From: Lachnospiraceae bacterium
GTDB lineage: Bacteria; Bacillota; Clostridia; Lachnospirales; Lachnospiraceae
Reading direction: 5' to 3'
Length of the DNA stretch: 64,000 nt
Assembly: GCA_024698705.1 (NCBI GenBank)
Contig: JAILQX010000050.1
Span: forward strand, 1-64,000
Positions 51,404 to 60,968 of the stretch are shown here, piece after piece. The notes beneath the pieces were generated by a model. That model saw only the letters and a program-made list of their open reading frames with translations. It had not been told where the DNA came from and searched no databases. The first letter of the stretch is position 1. The number at the start of each line of letters is the position of its first letter. A program made the position numbers and the translations under genes.

Positions 51404-52204
51404 TCATGATCCCGTTCCGTTGTATTTTCTCGCGCCGCGCATCCAGATCCGATAGCTCATATAGAACCAGAGCACGCCTATCACGGGTGATATCCATGAA
51501 AGCATCGGAACCTTATCGGGTCGCAGTATCACCAGACTCGGATAGTACGCGATAAATGCAATGGGAAACAGGAACGTAAATAAAAACCGGAATACCGGAT
51601 TGAATATCGTCACCGGATATTTTGCATATTCACGCAACCTGAATGTGAGATCCAGTACATAAAACGATCTGTCTATCCAAAAGCAGGTGGCTGCTGCTGC
51701 GTTCTGCATTGCCATCATGAAAAGCGATGCCGTGATGGCAAATATAACTGTCTTTATTATACTAAAAAATGTCACAGGCAGTCCAAGTTTATTCCACGCA
51801 TAAACAAGTGTGGCTATCCCGAATCCGAACTGTCCCAATCCTTTTGCATCAAACACCTCCGATTCATAGTAGAAGAAGAGGTTGATCGGCCTGAAGCAAT
51901 ATTTGATGAAGTCACCGTTGTAGACATTCATACGCAGGCTCCAGTTGTTGTCCAGCATGCATTGCATCGGAGTGATTGCAATCAGCGAGAAGCCGTACAG
52001 AAAAAGCATCTCATTGTAACTCCACCCGTTTATGGAAGAAAAATTACTGAACATGATCTTAAATGACACAAATCCGACCACATTTGTCAGTATCATTCCC
52101 ACCATGGAAATGATAAAGTCCGCCCTGTAGCTCATCTTGCTCTTAAGATCCTGAACAAGTATCTTAACGTATATCCTTAAATAAAAAGATAATCCTCGAC
52201 TCAT
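51404..52204 (-). CDS. ABC-2 family permease subunit
   Basis: A 266-residue membrane protein with about six helices, resembling the COG3694-type permease of three-gene ABC-2 exporters: MSYRADFIISMVGMILTNVVG near the N terminus, NGWSYNEMLFLYGFSLI, and NPVFRFLFTFLFPIAFIAYYPS near the end. It pairs with the permease at 52209 (4 bases away) and the ATPase at 53009. Such exporters move drugs, lipids or polysaccharide-linked compounds; the substrate is not identifiable. Confidence 0.88.
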   Translation of the reverse strand: MSRGLSFYLRIYVKILVQDLKSKMSYRADFIISMVGMILTNVVGFVSFKIMFSNFSSINGWSYNEMLFLYGFSLIAITPMQCMLDNNWSLRMNVYNGDFIKYCFRPINLFFYYESEVFDAKGLGQFGFGIATLVYAWNKLGLPVTFFSIIKTVIFAITASLFMMAMQNAAAATCFWIDRSFYVLDLTFRLREYAKYPVTIFNPVFRFLFTFLFPIAFIAYYPSLVILRPDKVPMLSWISPVIGVLWFYMSYRIWMRGARKYNGTGS

Positions 52205-52208
52205 ATCT

Positions 52209-53012
52209 TCAACCTCCGTTTACCGTTATCTGTCTGAGAGATATCTTCCAGAAGCCTACACTGAGCAGGTAAAGCATGACTGCCCAAAATGCCTGAAGCT
52301 CCAAGATTGGCAGTACATCACATATTTCCGGCGAATTCATCAGCAATATGCTGAGCGGTCCGTCATAAACTGCCTTAAAGGGCAGTACCGAAGCGACTTT
52401 TGCCAGTCCCTCGGGAAAGAATGCCAGCGGTATGGTCGCTCCCGAGAATAAGAGCACTATGACCTGCTTCATGATATTGATACCCCAGATCGATTCACTG
52501 TACAGGCAGATCGTTCCCACCATAAAATCAATGCTGTAGTTGATCATCACTGCCAGTATTATCGATATGATAAAGTAAAGCAGATTTATCCCCAGCGGTA
52601 TCGCTTTGGTAACACATTCAACTATGATGAATGTAGGTATAAATGTTGTAAGAAACTGCATAATTGTCGGTCCCGTATATGACCAGAACAGATAACTTCT
52701 GTATTCCATGGGGCGTACAAGATCCAGGACTATCTTACCGGACTGTACGTTACGCCCCATTTCCCACACCGTATACATTTCCATAAAATTGAAGATCGCC
52801 GTTGCAAGTACCAGGTAAATGAGAGTACTTTCGAAGGTCATGCCGTTTACAACGGGTGTGGGTGACGATGCAAAGATCGATCTCCACAGGAAATATATAA
52901 CGGTCAGATATATGATATTTCCGAATATCATAACGATCGTAGCCAGCCTGAAGCCAAGCTCCTCTATGATACCGGCCCTTGTCAGAGCCAGATATTTGCG
53001 CATTTTACTCAT
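52209..53012 (-). CDS. ABC-2 family permease subunit
   Basis: A 267-residue membrane protein with about six helices, resembling the COG4587-type partner permease: KYLALTRAGIIEELGFRLAT at the N terminus, EMGRNVQSGKIVLDLVRPMEYR in the middle and LFSGATIPLAFFPEGLAKVAS, the usual ABC-2 periplasmic-side loop. It overlaps the ATPase gene by 4 bases and is followed 4 bases later by the second permease, giving an ATPase-permease-permease operon. Confidence 0.88.
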   Translation of the reverse strand: MSKMRKYLALTRAGIIEELGFRLATIVMIFGNIIYLTVIYFLWRSIFASSPTPVVNGMTFESTLIYLVLATAIFNFMEMYTVWEMGRNVQSGKIVLDLVRPMEYRSYLFWSYTGPTIMQFLTTFIPTFIIVECVTKAIPLGINLLYFIISIILAVMINYSIDFMVGTICLYSESIWGINIMKQVIVLLFSGATIPLAFFPEGLAKVASVLPFKAVYDGPLSILLMNSPEICDVLPILELQAFWAVMLYLLSVGFWKISLRQITVNGG

Positions 53013-54019
53013 ATTCCCTCCGTATAGATCCTCTTGATGACTTCTTCCGTAGAGATCTCCTCCAGTTTCATATCCTTGATGGAACCGTTCTCCTGAACCC
53101 CGGAAAGAACGTCCATCACCTTGATCCTGTCTTCATTAATTACCAATGATACCCAGTTGTTTTCGGTACTGATACTGATCCCGTAGGGAGAGAATCTCTC
53201 CTCAAGCGATGTGATGAAATCATCCGTCATCTGGGAAGAACGTATCCTCAGGCTTAACGTTCTGTAGGAACCGAAGACCTTTTTGAGATGCTCCATATCA
53301 TTGTCATACAGCATCTTTCCTTTATCTATGATCACTATCCTTTTACACAATGCATCCACATCACCCATATCGTGAGTCGTAAGTATGACCGTTGTGTTCT
53401 TCTGCTCATTTATGGCTGCGATCAGATCTCGGATATTGCTCTTCATTGCCACATCCAGACCGATCGTAGGTTCATCCAGAAATACAACCTCCGGACTGTG
53501 GAGAAATGATGCCAGGATATCGCTGAGTGTACGCTGTCCGAGTGACATCTGTCTTACAGGCTTGTGCAAAAGTGGCTCCAGGTCCACGATCGAAGCATAA
53601 AAATCAAGCATATCGTTATAGTTTTTATCTTCTATCATATAGATATCCTTGAGAAGCTTGAATGATTCGACAAGCGGCAATGACCACCACAGCTGTGAAC
53701 GCTGTCCGAATACGACTCCGATCTTTTCACAGTTGCTTGTCCTGTCTTCCCATGGTGTTTTTCCGTTGACCATGATCTCTCCGCTCGTAGGCTTGAGTAT
53801 ACCGGTCATTATCTTTATGGTTGTTGATTTTCCGGCACCGTTTGGTCCCAGATAACCCACTATCTCTCCTTTTTTGATCTCGAGTGAAACATTGTCTACC
53901 GCAGTAACTGTTTTATAATCTCTGGAAAATAGATCCCTTATGCTGCCTTTCAGGCCTTCATGTCTGTTCAGCACTTTGAATTCTTTTGTGATATTTTTCA
54001 GGACTATGCTGTTCTCCAT
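53009..54019 (-). CDS. ABC-2 exporter ATP-binding protein
   Basis: ATPase subunit of about 336 residues, COG4586-like. Walker A GPNGAGKSTTIK, the LFGQRSQLWWSLPLVESF Q-loop region with the tryptophans typical of this subgroup, signature MSLGQRTLSD (instead of LSGGQ), Walker B VVFLDEPTIGLD and the switch TTHDMGD. The start at 54019 is preferred because GGAGG lies 8 bases upstream. It is the first gene of an operon with two permeases and an MBL-fold gene, and is divergent from an AraC regulator. Confidence 0.92.
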   Translation of the reverse strand: MENSIVLKNITKEFKVLNRHEGLKGSIRDLFSRDYKTVTAVDNVSLEIKKGEIVGYLGPNGAGKSTTIKIMTGILKPTSGEIMVNGKTPWEDRTSNCEKIGVVFGQRSQLWWSLPLVESFKLLKDIYMIEDKNYNDMLDFYASIVDLEPLLHKPVRQMSLGQRTLSDILASFLHSPEVVFLDEPTIGLDVAMKSNIRDLIAAINEQKNTTVILTTHDMGDVDALCKRIVIIDKGKMLYDNDMEHLKKVFGSYRTLSLRIRSSQMTDDFITSLEERFSPYGISISTENNWVSLVINEDRIKVMDVLSGVQENGSIKDMKLEEISTEEVIKRIYTEGI

Positions 54020-54239
54020 TCCTGTTTCCTCCTTTGTTTTTTGATTATTCATAACTATATATGGAATTATGGCGATTGACTACCCATAAAATTACCCGTT
54101 TTTATAACAATATTACACTGTACATATCAGGGCACTTATGATAATAATGGTAATAAAGAACTCAGGATATGAATATTATCATTCGGCAATATATGGGATC
54201 ATCGTCCGGAAATGTCCGGCAAATGAAAGGATATCTGAT

Positions 54240-55181
54240 ATGCGTAAAGAATGGATGGGACTTATACAAAGAAACAGTGACGGCTCCGAAACACTCAACT
54301 ACAATGATGAGTCATTTCCGGCTTATATCCACAACGGCTGGATAGTTCCCGGAGCAACCTGGGGAAATGTGGTACATTTTCATGAGGATCTTGAATTTGT
54401 TACCGTTGTTGACGGAAGGGTCGGATTCAGCGTGAACGGAAAAAATATCGTGCTGGAAAAAGGCGAATCCATCATGATCAATTCCAAACAGATACATTTT
54501 ATATATACAGTCAATGAATCCAAGAGTAAATATATCGTATATATCCTGCATCCGAGGCTTCTCTGCTCTTCGTTTCCCGTAGAGCAGCAATATGTGGATC
54601 CCATAATCAACAATGAGAATGTTCCATACATACACTTTAAGACCGGGACATCATGTGCCGCCAAAATGGAAACAGCAGCCCGTGAGATGCTTGCTTCCAT
54701 CGGAAACAATTTCCTGATAACAAAGTCATTTTTTGTTGTCTGGGATATTGTAATCAATTACATGAGTGCTGAGATATGCTTTGATAATGTGGAGCGTAAC
54801 GATCAGTCGGTTGATATCATTAAGAATATGCTTGATTTTACACGCGAGAATCTGGATAAGAATATCACTCTCGATGACATAGCCGAAAGCGGCGGAGTCA
54901 GCAAGACATACTGTAATGCATTGTTTAAAAAGTTCACCAACCGCTCTCCGGTGGAAAACCTGCTCCATACCAGAGTTGAACGTGTTGCGGAGCTTCTCCT
55001 GAACACAGAACTCCCCATGTCGGATATTGCGGAAAAGACCGGCTTCTCAGGTGCCAGCTATATGTCTGAGATATTCAAACGCTATTACAAGGTTTCTCCG
55101 CGCGAATACCGCAAGCGCAAGGGCAGCGTCGTGGATCTTATCGAAAAGGCCCTTGAAGATAAGTACTGCGTAAAGCGATAA
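54240..55181 (+). CDS. AraC-family transcriptional regulator
   Basis: About 313 residues. The N-terminal cupin-like domain contains WGNVVHFHEDLEFVTVVDGR and KGESIMINSKQIHFIY. The C-terminal ~100 residues carry two AraC helix-turn-helix units (ITLDDIAESGGVSKTYCNAL and MSDIAEKTGFSGASYMSEIF followed by the KRYYKVSPREYRKR signature). The start at 54240 has AAAGGA 8 bases upstream; the longer frame lacks one. It is divergent from the ABC-2 exporter operon, which it likely controls. Ligand unknown. Confidence 0.9.
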   Translation: MRKEWMGLIQRNSDGSETLNYNDESFPAYIHNGWIVPGATWGNVVHFHEDLEFVTVVDGRVGFSVNGKNIVLEKGESIMINSKQIHFIYTVNESKSKYIVYILHPRLLCSSFPVEQQYVDPIINNENVPYIHFKTGTSCAAKMETAAREMLASIGNNFLITKSFFVVWDIVINYMSAEICFDNVERNDQSVDIIKNMLDFTRENLDKNITLDDIAESGGVSKTYCNALFKKFTNRSPVENLLHTRVERVAELLLNTELPMSDIAEKTGFSGASYMSEIFKRYYKVSPREYRKRKGSVVDLIEKALEDKYCVKR

Positions 55182-55189
55182 ACCCTTCG

Positions 55190-56098
55190 TCACAGATCCG
55201 CGATCTCGGTCTGTTCCCTGCGATTACCGATCTCTTTAGCCAGTTCCATAAGTTCCTTTATCTTACGGGTAATGTATTTTCCTTCATGATAAACGATATA
55301 ATTCTGTTTATACATATTGATATCTTCCACATCGCAGGAGCTCACAAAGCCGGATACGATGCTGTGATATACCAGTTCTTCGGGAAGGATCGTTATCCCG
55401 AGACCCTCATGGACAGCACGGACGATCGCATGTGTTGATGCACTCTCCATGGTCGGTTCTATAGGGAGACCGTGTGCATTGAACAGAACATCCATATAAT
55501 TTCTCCCTGATGTTCCCTTTTCCCTCAGCAAAAATGAGTCGTTTCTCAATTCCTGCAATGATATGCTCTTTAGCTTACCCCTGGGGTCGTCAGGCGGCAA
55601 AAGAAGGACCAGCTTATCCTTGTAAAATAATTCGCATTTGACATGCTTCTTCGGAACATAACCTTCCATCATCGCAAAATCTATCTGATTTTCAAAAAGC
55701 TTCTGCTCGATCGTGGCATTGTTGCTGACAATGGATTTCACTATAACCTTTGGATACTTTTTTTTGAATTCCAACACAAGAGGCGGCAATATGACACTGC
55801 CCATTCCGATCGTTGCACCGACACGGATGGTCTCATTTTCATTTAACTCCAGCATCTCGCCTTCAACATGTTCAAACGCCTCCACCGCCTTCGTAGCATA
55901 ATGGAAAAACTTATCTCCGGCTTCTGTCGGCTTCAGCCTTTTATTGATCCTGTCAAAAAGCTTTACACCGTAATACTCTTCGGTCTCATGTATCGCACGG
56001 GTTACCGTAGGCTGCGTCATATGCAGATTATCCGCGGCTTTAGTAATACTCATCGTCTTATAAACTTCTATGTACAGCTTCAGATTTCTTAGTGTCAT
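55190..56098 (-). CDS. LysR-family transcriptional regulator
   Basis: A 302-residue regulator. The N-terminal winged helix is NLKLYIEVYKTMSITKAADN with LHMTQPTVTRAIHETEEYYG, and the effector-binding domain follows (IRVGATIGMGSVILPPLVLEF; FAMMEGYVP; EGLGITILPEELVYH). It is divergent from ktrB with a 101-base gap and convergent with the AraC gene. Control of ktrBA is possible from position but LysR proteins of this group (CysB/CbbR-like) more often control metabolic genes. Confidence 0.92.
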   Translation of the reverse strand: MTLRNLKLYIEVYKTMSITKAADNLHMTQPTVTRAIHETEEYYGVKLFDRINKRLKPTEAGDKFFHYATKAVEAFEHVEGEMLELNENETIRVGATIGMGSVILPPLVLEFKKKYPKVIVKSIVSNNATIEQKLFENQIDFAMMEGYVPKKHVKCELFYKDKLVLLLPPDDPRGKLKSISLQELRNDSFLLREKGTSGRNYMDVLFNAHGLPIEPTMESASTHAIVRAVHEGLGITILPEELVYHSIVSGFVSSCDVEDINMYKQNYIVYHEGKYITRKIKELMELAKEIGNRREQTEIADL

Positions 56099-56199
56099 AT
56101 CGCTCCTTATGCCCTTTTAGGTATTATTTTAATAAAAAAATAGCATTTTACGTATTTATTTTCAAGTATTATCATTGGAAAGGATTTTAGGAGAGAGTC

Positions 56200-57552
56200 A
56201 TGAAATTTCGCAAACTGAGGTTTTTATATAATCTGAATATCAGTCAGATAATAGCAGGTGTGTACGCCCTGCTTATCATCATCGGCGCGATCCTGCTGGA
56301 TCTTCCGTTTGCGACCGTTTCCGGCAAAAGCGTAGGTGGCCTGACTTCCCTCTTTACATCCACATCCGCTGTCTGCGTTACTGGTCTTTCAATTGTTGAT
56401 ATCTGGTCAACATTTTCACTGTTCGGCCAGTTCGTAATACTCATCCTTATGGAAGCCGGCGGTCTCGGCTTCATGTCGATCATCTCGATATTATTCTATA
56501 TAACCGATAAAAGTGCCAATATCCGTTCGCTTTCCCTGATCGCCGAATCTCTCGGAACCGATATCATCACCGATATACTCAGGGTCCAGAAAAGACTGCT
56601 GATCGGTTCATTCAGTTTTGAATTGATCGGAACGGTACTGCTTTCCATACGTTTCATACCCGTTTTCGGCGTGGGAAAGGGCATATGGTTCGGTATATTT
56701 CATTCCGTATCCGCTTTCTGCAATGCAGGCTTCGATCTGATGGGTATATTATCTCCCGGCGGAAGTCTTGTATCATGGGCACATGATCCCGTTGTCCTTC
56801 TAACCATAGCATCACTGATAATAATCGGCGGCATAGGTTTCCTTGTATGGAACGATATGGTATTTGCTCGTCAGATCAGAAAATGGTCGATCTATACCAG
56901 GATCGTCATACTTACAACCGCTTTACTGTTAGTTGCTTCAACGATCTGCTTCATGTGCTTTGAGTTTAACGCCCCTGCATTTGACGGAATGACAACCGGT
57001 GAAAAGCTCGTCAATTCATTTTTCCAGGCAGCAACGACCCGAACCGCAGGATTTGCTTCAGTCGATCAGGCCGATCTGACTCCGCTGTCCGTAATGCTTA
57101 CCATGTTTCTGATGATCGTCGGCGGTTCGGCCGGCTCTACAGCCGGCGGCATCAAGACCGTAACCCTGATGATCATACTCAAAACGCTTGTCTCGAACCT
57201 TACCGGAAAAAAGAATGTCACGATCTTCAAACGGACCATAACCTCTGACCAGATACAGAATGCCTTTACGGTAGCGGGAGGTTTTCTTCTCCTTTCCGGG
57301 ATCGGAGGATTTTTTATAGAACTTACATCAGCGGCAGGGTTACGCGCTTCTTTCTTCGAGAGCATATCCGCACTGGCAACCGTAGGGCTTTCACTCGGAG
57401 TAACGAGCGCATTGTCACTGTCATCCAAACTGCTGTTGATCGTACTCATGTATATCGGCAGAGTCGGTCTTCTGACTCTGACCATAGGCTTTTTCAAAGT
57501 AAAAGAAAATCCAAACATCAGGTACCCTTCGGTCAAACTGATGATCGGATAA
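56200..57552 (+). CDS. ktrB: potassium uptake channel subunit KtrB/TrkH
   Basis: Membrane subunit of a Ktr-type K+ transporter, 450 residues, with four M1-P-M2 repeats. Selectivity loops are recognisable as TSTSAVCVTGLS, FHSVSAFCNAGFDLM, QAATTRTAGFASVD and ESISALATVGLSLG, each with the conserved glycine. The gene has GGAGAGAG before its start and is followed after 13 bases by its regulatory partner ktrA. It probably moves K+ with Na+. No c-di-AMP riboswitch was seen upstream. Confidence 0.94.
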   Translation: MKFRKLRFLYNLNISQIIAGVYALLIIIGAILLDLPFATVSGKSVGGLTSLFTSTSAVCVTGLSIVDIWSTFSLFGQFVILILMEAGGLGFMSIISILFYITDKSANIRSLSLIAESLGTDIITDILRVQKRLLIGSFSFELIGTVLLSIRFIPVFGVGKGIWFGIFHSVSAFCNAGFDLMGILSPGGSLVSWAHDPVVLLTIASLIIIGGIGFLVWNDMVFARQIRKWSIYTRIVILTTALLLVASTICFMCFEFNAPAFDGMTTGEKLVNSFFQAATTRTAGFASVDQADLTPLSVMLTMFLMIVGGSAGSTAGGIKTVTLMIILKTLVSNLTGKKNVTIFKRTITSDQIQNAFTVAGGFLLLSGIGGFFIELTSAAGLRASFFESISALATVGLSLGVTSALSLSSKLLLIVLMYIGRVGLLTLTIGFFKVKENPNIRYPSVKLMIG

Positions 57553-57565
57553 AACGGAGGTTTAT

Positions 57566-58219
57566 ATGAAATCATTTGTTGTAATCGGACTTGGATTGTT
57601 CGGAACCAAACTGGCTACAGATCTGTACGAAGCCGGCCACTTTGTCATGACAATTGATAAAAATGAAGAGGTATCGGAAATGATAGCCGACAAGGTATCA
57701 AAGGCTGTTACCCTCGATGCCACCAACCGTAATGCGTTGTCACAACTGGGCATCAGCAAATATGACTGTACGATCGTCAGCACCTCCGGCGACCTTGCTT
57801 CATCGGTCCTGATCACCATGAACCTCAAAGCTCTTGATGCCAAACACATCATATGTAAGGTCCATGATGAGACCGACCGCGAGATACTCACCACTCTCGG
57901 CGCTTCGCTTTGCATCATACCGGAGCACATCGGTGCTTCCAATCTGTCACATACGCTTACGGGAAGAAATATCCTTGATTTCACGCAGCTTTCGGACCTT
58001 ATCAGCATCGTAGAACTGTCCATTCCGAGGAGCTGGATAGGGCACAGCATTTCCGACCTCAACGTACGTTCCCGCTATGGACTGAATATCATAGCCCTGC
58101 GCCGCAACAACTCGATCCATGTCGAATTTGATCCCAAGCAGCCTTTGGTACAGGATGATATCCTCGTGATCGCCGGAAAAAACGATACCTTGCAAAAATT
58201 CATCTCATCCAACAGATGA
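57566..58219 (+). CDS. ktrA: potassium uptake regulatory subunit KtrA/TrkA
   Basis: Cytoplasmic gating ring subunit of 217 residues. An RCK_N Rossmann domain (FVVIGLGLFGTKLATDLYEAG, DKNEEVSEMIADKV, ATNRNALSQLGI) binds ATP/ADP or NAD(H), and a C-terminal RCK_C domain (LNVRSRYGLNIIALRRN, GKNDTLQKF) often binds c-di-AMP in Firmicutes. GGAGG lies 7 bases before the start. Co-transcribed with ktrB. Confidence 0.94.
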   Translation: MKSFVVIGLGLFGTKLATDLYEAGHFVMTIDKNEEVSEMIADKVSKAVTLDATNRNALSQLGISKYDCTIVSTSGDLASSVLITMNLKALDAKHIICKVHDETDREILTTLGASLCIIPEHIGASNLSHTLTGRNILDFTQLSDLISIVELSIPRSWIGHSISDLNVRSRYGLNIIALRRNNSIHVEFDPKQPLVQDDILVIAGKNDTLQKFISSNR

Positions 58220-58241
58220 GTTCTGACGTTCTATTTTAAGA

Positions 58242-59213
58242 TCAATAATTCAGATTGTCATACAGATACTGTAAGATCTCAATATGGTCTTTGCATTGCT
58301 TGATATCCTTCTGCATGAACTCAGTCGCTTCACTTGCATAGATCGTTTGGGACATGCTCTGACCATCGCTGCTGTATTCAAAGGTCACTGCATCCAGATT
58401 GCCTATCACACCCAGCATGATATATGACATACCACGCATCTTATTTTCCAGATATTCCAGTCTGTCTGAAGGTATCTCTTCCTTCAGCTTTATCTTCCAT
58501 GTATACGGCTGTTCCTGTGAAAGCAGCTCGTTTTCGTAGGGACCTAATATCTCTGCCAGGTGAAGCGCATTCGCTGTCCTGTTATTTGCGGAAGGATCTC
58601 CCATATAATCATGCCTTGTTTCATAGATGGATGACACCATAACCGATATCCTCTGACCATCGACCCAAACAGGTCGATCGTTGATCTCAACCACCTGAAT
58701 CTCATTTGCATCAGTCAGGACGATCTCAAAGGCATGATCACTGGCCGGACTGTACAATACTTCATTGACATAGATCGAAGTTACACCGTCCTTCTGAATA
58801 ACAGTAGGATTGGCCAGGCCAACTGAGCTGTCCGTTACAGTCCCGCTCAGGATAAGCTTGTCATCTTCCACGGATGTCTGCAACGTTGTAGCCTCAAGCG
58901 GCACTCTGTTCCCCACCAGATAAAGCCGCACAAATACGATCACTCCGATCAAAACCAGCGCCCCCGCTATACTTGCGCAAACTATGATCCTGTTGCGTTT
59001 TTTATTCTTTTTCAGAAAATCTATTTCCCTGGTTTCGCCGGGTGTATCCAAAGCCTCTTCCCCCTCGGGCTTTTTCATGTTTTCCAATGCGCTCCTGCAG
59101 GCTTCACACTCCGCGATATGCTCTTTTATCAGTTCATCACTCTCGGGACTGGTCAGCCCGTCCACATAAGAAGGCAGCAGATCTTTTATCACGGCACACG
59201 GTATTTTATTCAT
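58242..59213 (-). CDS. zinc-finger anti-sigma factor
   Basis: A 323-residue membrane protein. The N-terminal cytoplasmic part has an anti-sigma zinc finger (IKDLLPSYVDGL with HIAECEACRSAL, the HxxxCxxC motif), followed by one membrane segment near residues 75-97 and an extracytoplasmic domain of about 220 residues with no recognised family (possibly DUF4825-like at its C-terminal end). It overlaps the sigma factor gene by 8 bases. Expected to hold the sigma factor inactive until an envelope signal. Confidence 0.87.
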   Translation of the reverse strand: MNKIPCAVIKDLLPSYVDGLTSPESDELIKEHIAECEACRSALENMKKPEGEEALDTPGETREIDFLKKNKKRNRIIVCASIAGALVLIGVIVFVRLYLVGNRVPLEATTLQTSVEDDKLILSGTVTDSSVGLANPTVIQKDGVTSIYVNEVLYSPASDHAFEIVLTDANEIQVVEINDRPVWVDGQRISVMVSSIYETRHDYMGDPSANNRTANALHLAEILGPYENELLSQEQPYTWKIKLKEEIPSDRLEYLENKMRGMSYIMLGVIGNLDAVTFEYSSDGQSMSQTIYASEATEFMQKDIKQCKDHIEILQYLYDNLNY

Positions 59214-59676
59214 TTACATCCTCTTCCTTTCCAAGCTTATCTTTTCCCCTGTAAAATGTAACTCTCGCCCAGTTTTCATTCCGTCCCAGGACTTCACCTA
59301 TTTCCTTAAATGACAGATCTCCGAATATCCTCAGATACATAACCTCTCTGTATGGTTCCTCAAGCGAATGCAACCGCTTTAAAAGGGACAAGTGCTGCAG
59401 GTTGTCTACAACCGTTCTTTCCGCGGAATCGGTCGTTTTGTCGGTATCCATGAGATCTTCGTGCTCAGGATGCTTGCGGCGGTAGGTCAAAAGCGAGTTC
59501 TTTGCGATGGAACACAGCCATGTGGTGATCTTGCAGCTTCCGTCATACCTGTCCACTGTACGTATCGCCTGATAAAATGTTTCCTGCGTGAGCTCTTCCG
59601 CAAGGGAGTCATCATGCGTAAGCGACAGCAGATATCGATATACTGCTTTGGCATGATCACGATATATTTCATCCAT
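59206..59676 (-). CDS. ECF-type RNA polymerase sigma factor
   Basis: About 156 residues. Region 2 (IYRDHAKAVYRYLLSLTHDD, LAEELTQETFYQAI, ITTWLCSIAKNSLLTYRRK) and region 4 (LEEPYREVMYLRIFGDLSFKEIGEVLGRNENWARV) are both clear, with nothing between them but an acidic linker. The frame also opens at ATG 59691, which has no room for a ribosome site; 59676 has GGAAG 8 bases upstream and fits the family N terminus. Paired with the overlapping anti-sigma gene. Confidence 0.9.
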   Translation of the reverse strand: MDEIYRDHAKAVYRYLLSLTHDDSLAEELTQETFYQAIRTVDRYDGSCKITTWLCSIAKNSLLTYRRKHPEHEDLMDTDKTTDSAERTVVDNLQHLSLLKRLHSLEEPYREVMYLRIFGDLSFKEIGEVLGRNENWARVTFYRGKDKLGKEEDVNE

Positions 59677-59716
59677 AGACTGCACTTCCATCACCTCTTT
59701 TCTATAACGTTAATGC

Positions 59717-59745
59717 AAAAAAAAACCGGTTCGTTACAAAACCGG
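59717..59745 (-). terminator. terminator of the HAD nucleotidase gene
   Basis: CCGGTT / AACCGG stem with an 8-base loop and nine T residues (59725-59717) on the minus strand, ahead of the sigma factor gene. Confidence 0.82.
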
Positions 59746-59773
59746 GAAAAAATTTTTAAATTTTTTTCTCAAT

Positions 59774-60379
59774 TCATGCTCCTTCTCTTACCTGTTTACT
59801 GATACTTTCCCAGTCATAATACCGCCTGTAATTGCCATTCGGAAATACACACTCCTGATTCCACGGACGGTCAAATACCATTACCTTAAGATCCGGAAGG
59901 TGATCAAAAAACTTAAAGGCCTTCGGTGAATCCTCTATCGCGATATCAAATCTCATCTTCATGTAGTCTTCGATCTCAAGACTGAAATCGCTGTTCTTTA
60001 TAAAGCTGTCTCTTCCGTATTTGTTCAGGCAGTAAAGTTTGATCCGTTCAAATCCATGGTTATCAAGCCATTCACGGGACGGCTCATAAGCACTGAAAGG
60101 GCGTCCGGTTATGACCGATACCTCCCATCCTCTGTCAAGCCAGTCGTTAATGACCTTTGAGGCTCCCGGTGTTTCATCATACGCAAGAAGCCTCTCCGGT
60201 TTGTGTCCCTCGATCATCAGTTCCTCATACTGTTCATCGGGAAGCGAAAAAGACTTATCCAGTTCAAAATATTTTATTTTCTCATAAGGCACATCTTTTC
60301 CGAAAAAATCTGCCAAAAGCTCTGAAAAATATCTTGCTGTCTCACACAGACAGTCATCATAATCAACATATATCTTCAT
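59774..60379 (-). CDS. HAD-like 5'-nucleotidase (NT5C type)
   Basis: A 201-residue HAD phosphatase. Motif I is YVDYDDCLCET with nucleophile and acid aspartates, motif II is VSVITGRPFSA and motif III/IV is FDIAIEDSPKAF. The arrangement resembles NT5C-type deoxynucleotidases and the YqfW group. No signal peptide. It lies between the sigma factor and a GNAT gene on the same strand with its own terminator. Substrate not determinable. Confidence 0.82.
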   Translation of the reverse strand: MKIYVDYDDCLCETARYFSELLADFFGKDVPYEKIKYFELDKSFSLPDEQYEELMIEGHKPERLLAYDETPGASKVINDWLDRGWEVSVITGRPFSAYEPSREWLDNHGFERIKLYCLNKYGRDSFIKNSDFSLEIEDYMKMRFDIAIEDSPKAFKFFDHLPDLKVMVFDRPWNQECVFPNGNYRRYYDWESISKQVREGA

Positions 60380-60424
60380 AACTAAACCTCACATTTCCGA
60401 CACAAACCCTGCCAGACCCGGGCA

Positions 60425-60913
60425 TCAGCGATGCAGTTCATAATCAACAAGTGTCATCTTATCATTTACGGGCTTTTCTTCTCCTACCCGTACAAATCCG
60501 CACTTCTCATAAAGATGACAATTTGCGGGTTCCTGCAATATGGTATCCAGTTTCCATGTCTTAACGCGAGGCAGGATCTCAAAAGCCTTCTGTATTGCAG
60601 TGTAACCGATCCCCCGGTTCTGAAACGCCGGCAGGATAAATATCGGACTGATAAATGCCACATATTTTTCATTGGGATCGTTGTGACCTATATTTATAAC
60701 ACCGACTTTTGTCCCGTCCAGCATGATAAAATAATATTTTCTGTTCTCCACTTCAAATCTTCTGCGGATCCTCTCTATCGGCTCTATAGCCGGAGAGCCT
60801 TCATCATGATATTTTTCATATAAGGGCATAAAGCTTTCAACCTGCATCCTGTACAGTTCCTGAATTTCATCTTCGGTGACTTCAAGTAGCTTCACTTCTT
60901 TCATAGTATCCAT
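60425..60913 (-). CDS. GNAT family N-acetyltransferase
   Basis: A 162-residue GNAT protein: VKLLEVTEDEIQELYRMQVES at the N terminus, MLDGTKVGVINIGHND, FILPAFQNRGIGYTAIQKAF (acetyl-CoA loop QNRGIG) and NCHLYEKCGFVRVGEE. AAGGAG lies 8 bases upstream of the chosen ATG. The neighbouring genes do not reveal the substrate. Confidence 0.88.
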   Translation of the reverse strand: MDTMKEVKLLEVTEDEIQELYRMQVESFMPLYEKYHDEGSPAIEPIERIRRRFEVENRKYYFIMLDGTKVGVINIGHNDPNEKYVAFISPIFILPAFQNRGIGYTAIQKAFEILPRVKTWKLDTILQEPANCHLYEKCGFVRVGEEKPVNDKMTLVDYELHR

Positions 60914-60968
60914 ATATTATCTCCTTCTTTTGACATGCTCTCTTCTTTCCCGGTGTCCTATATCCGAT

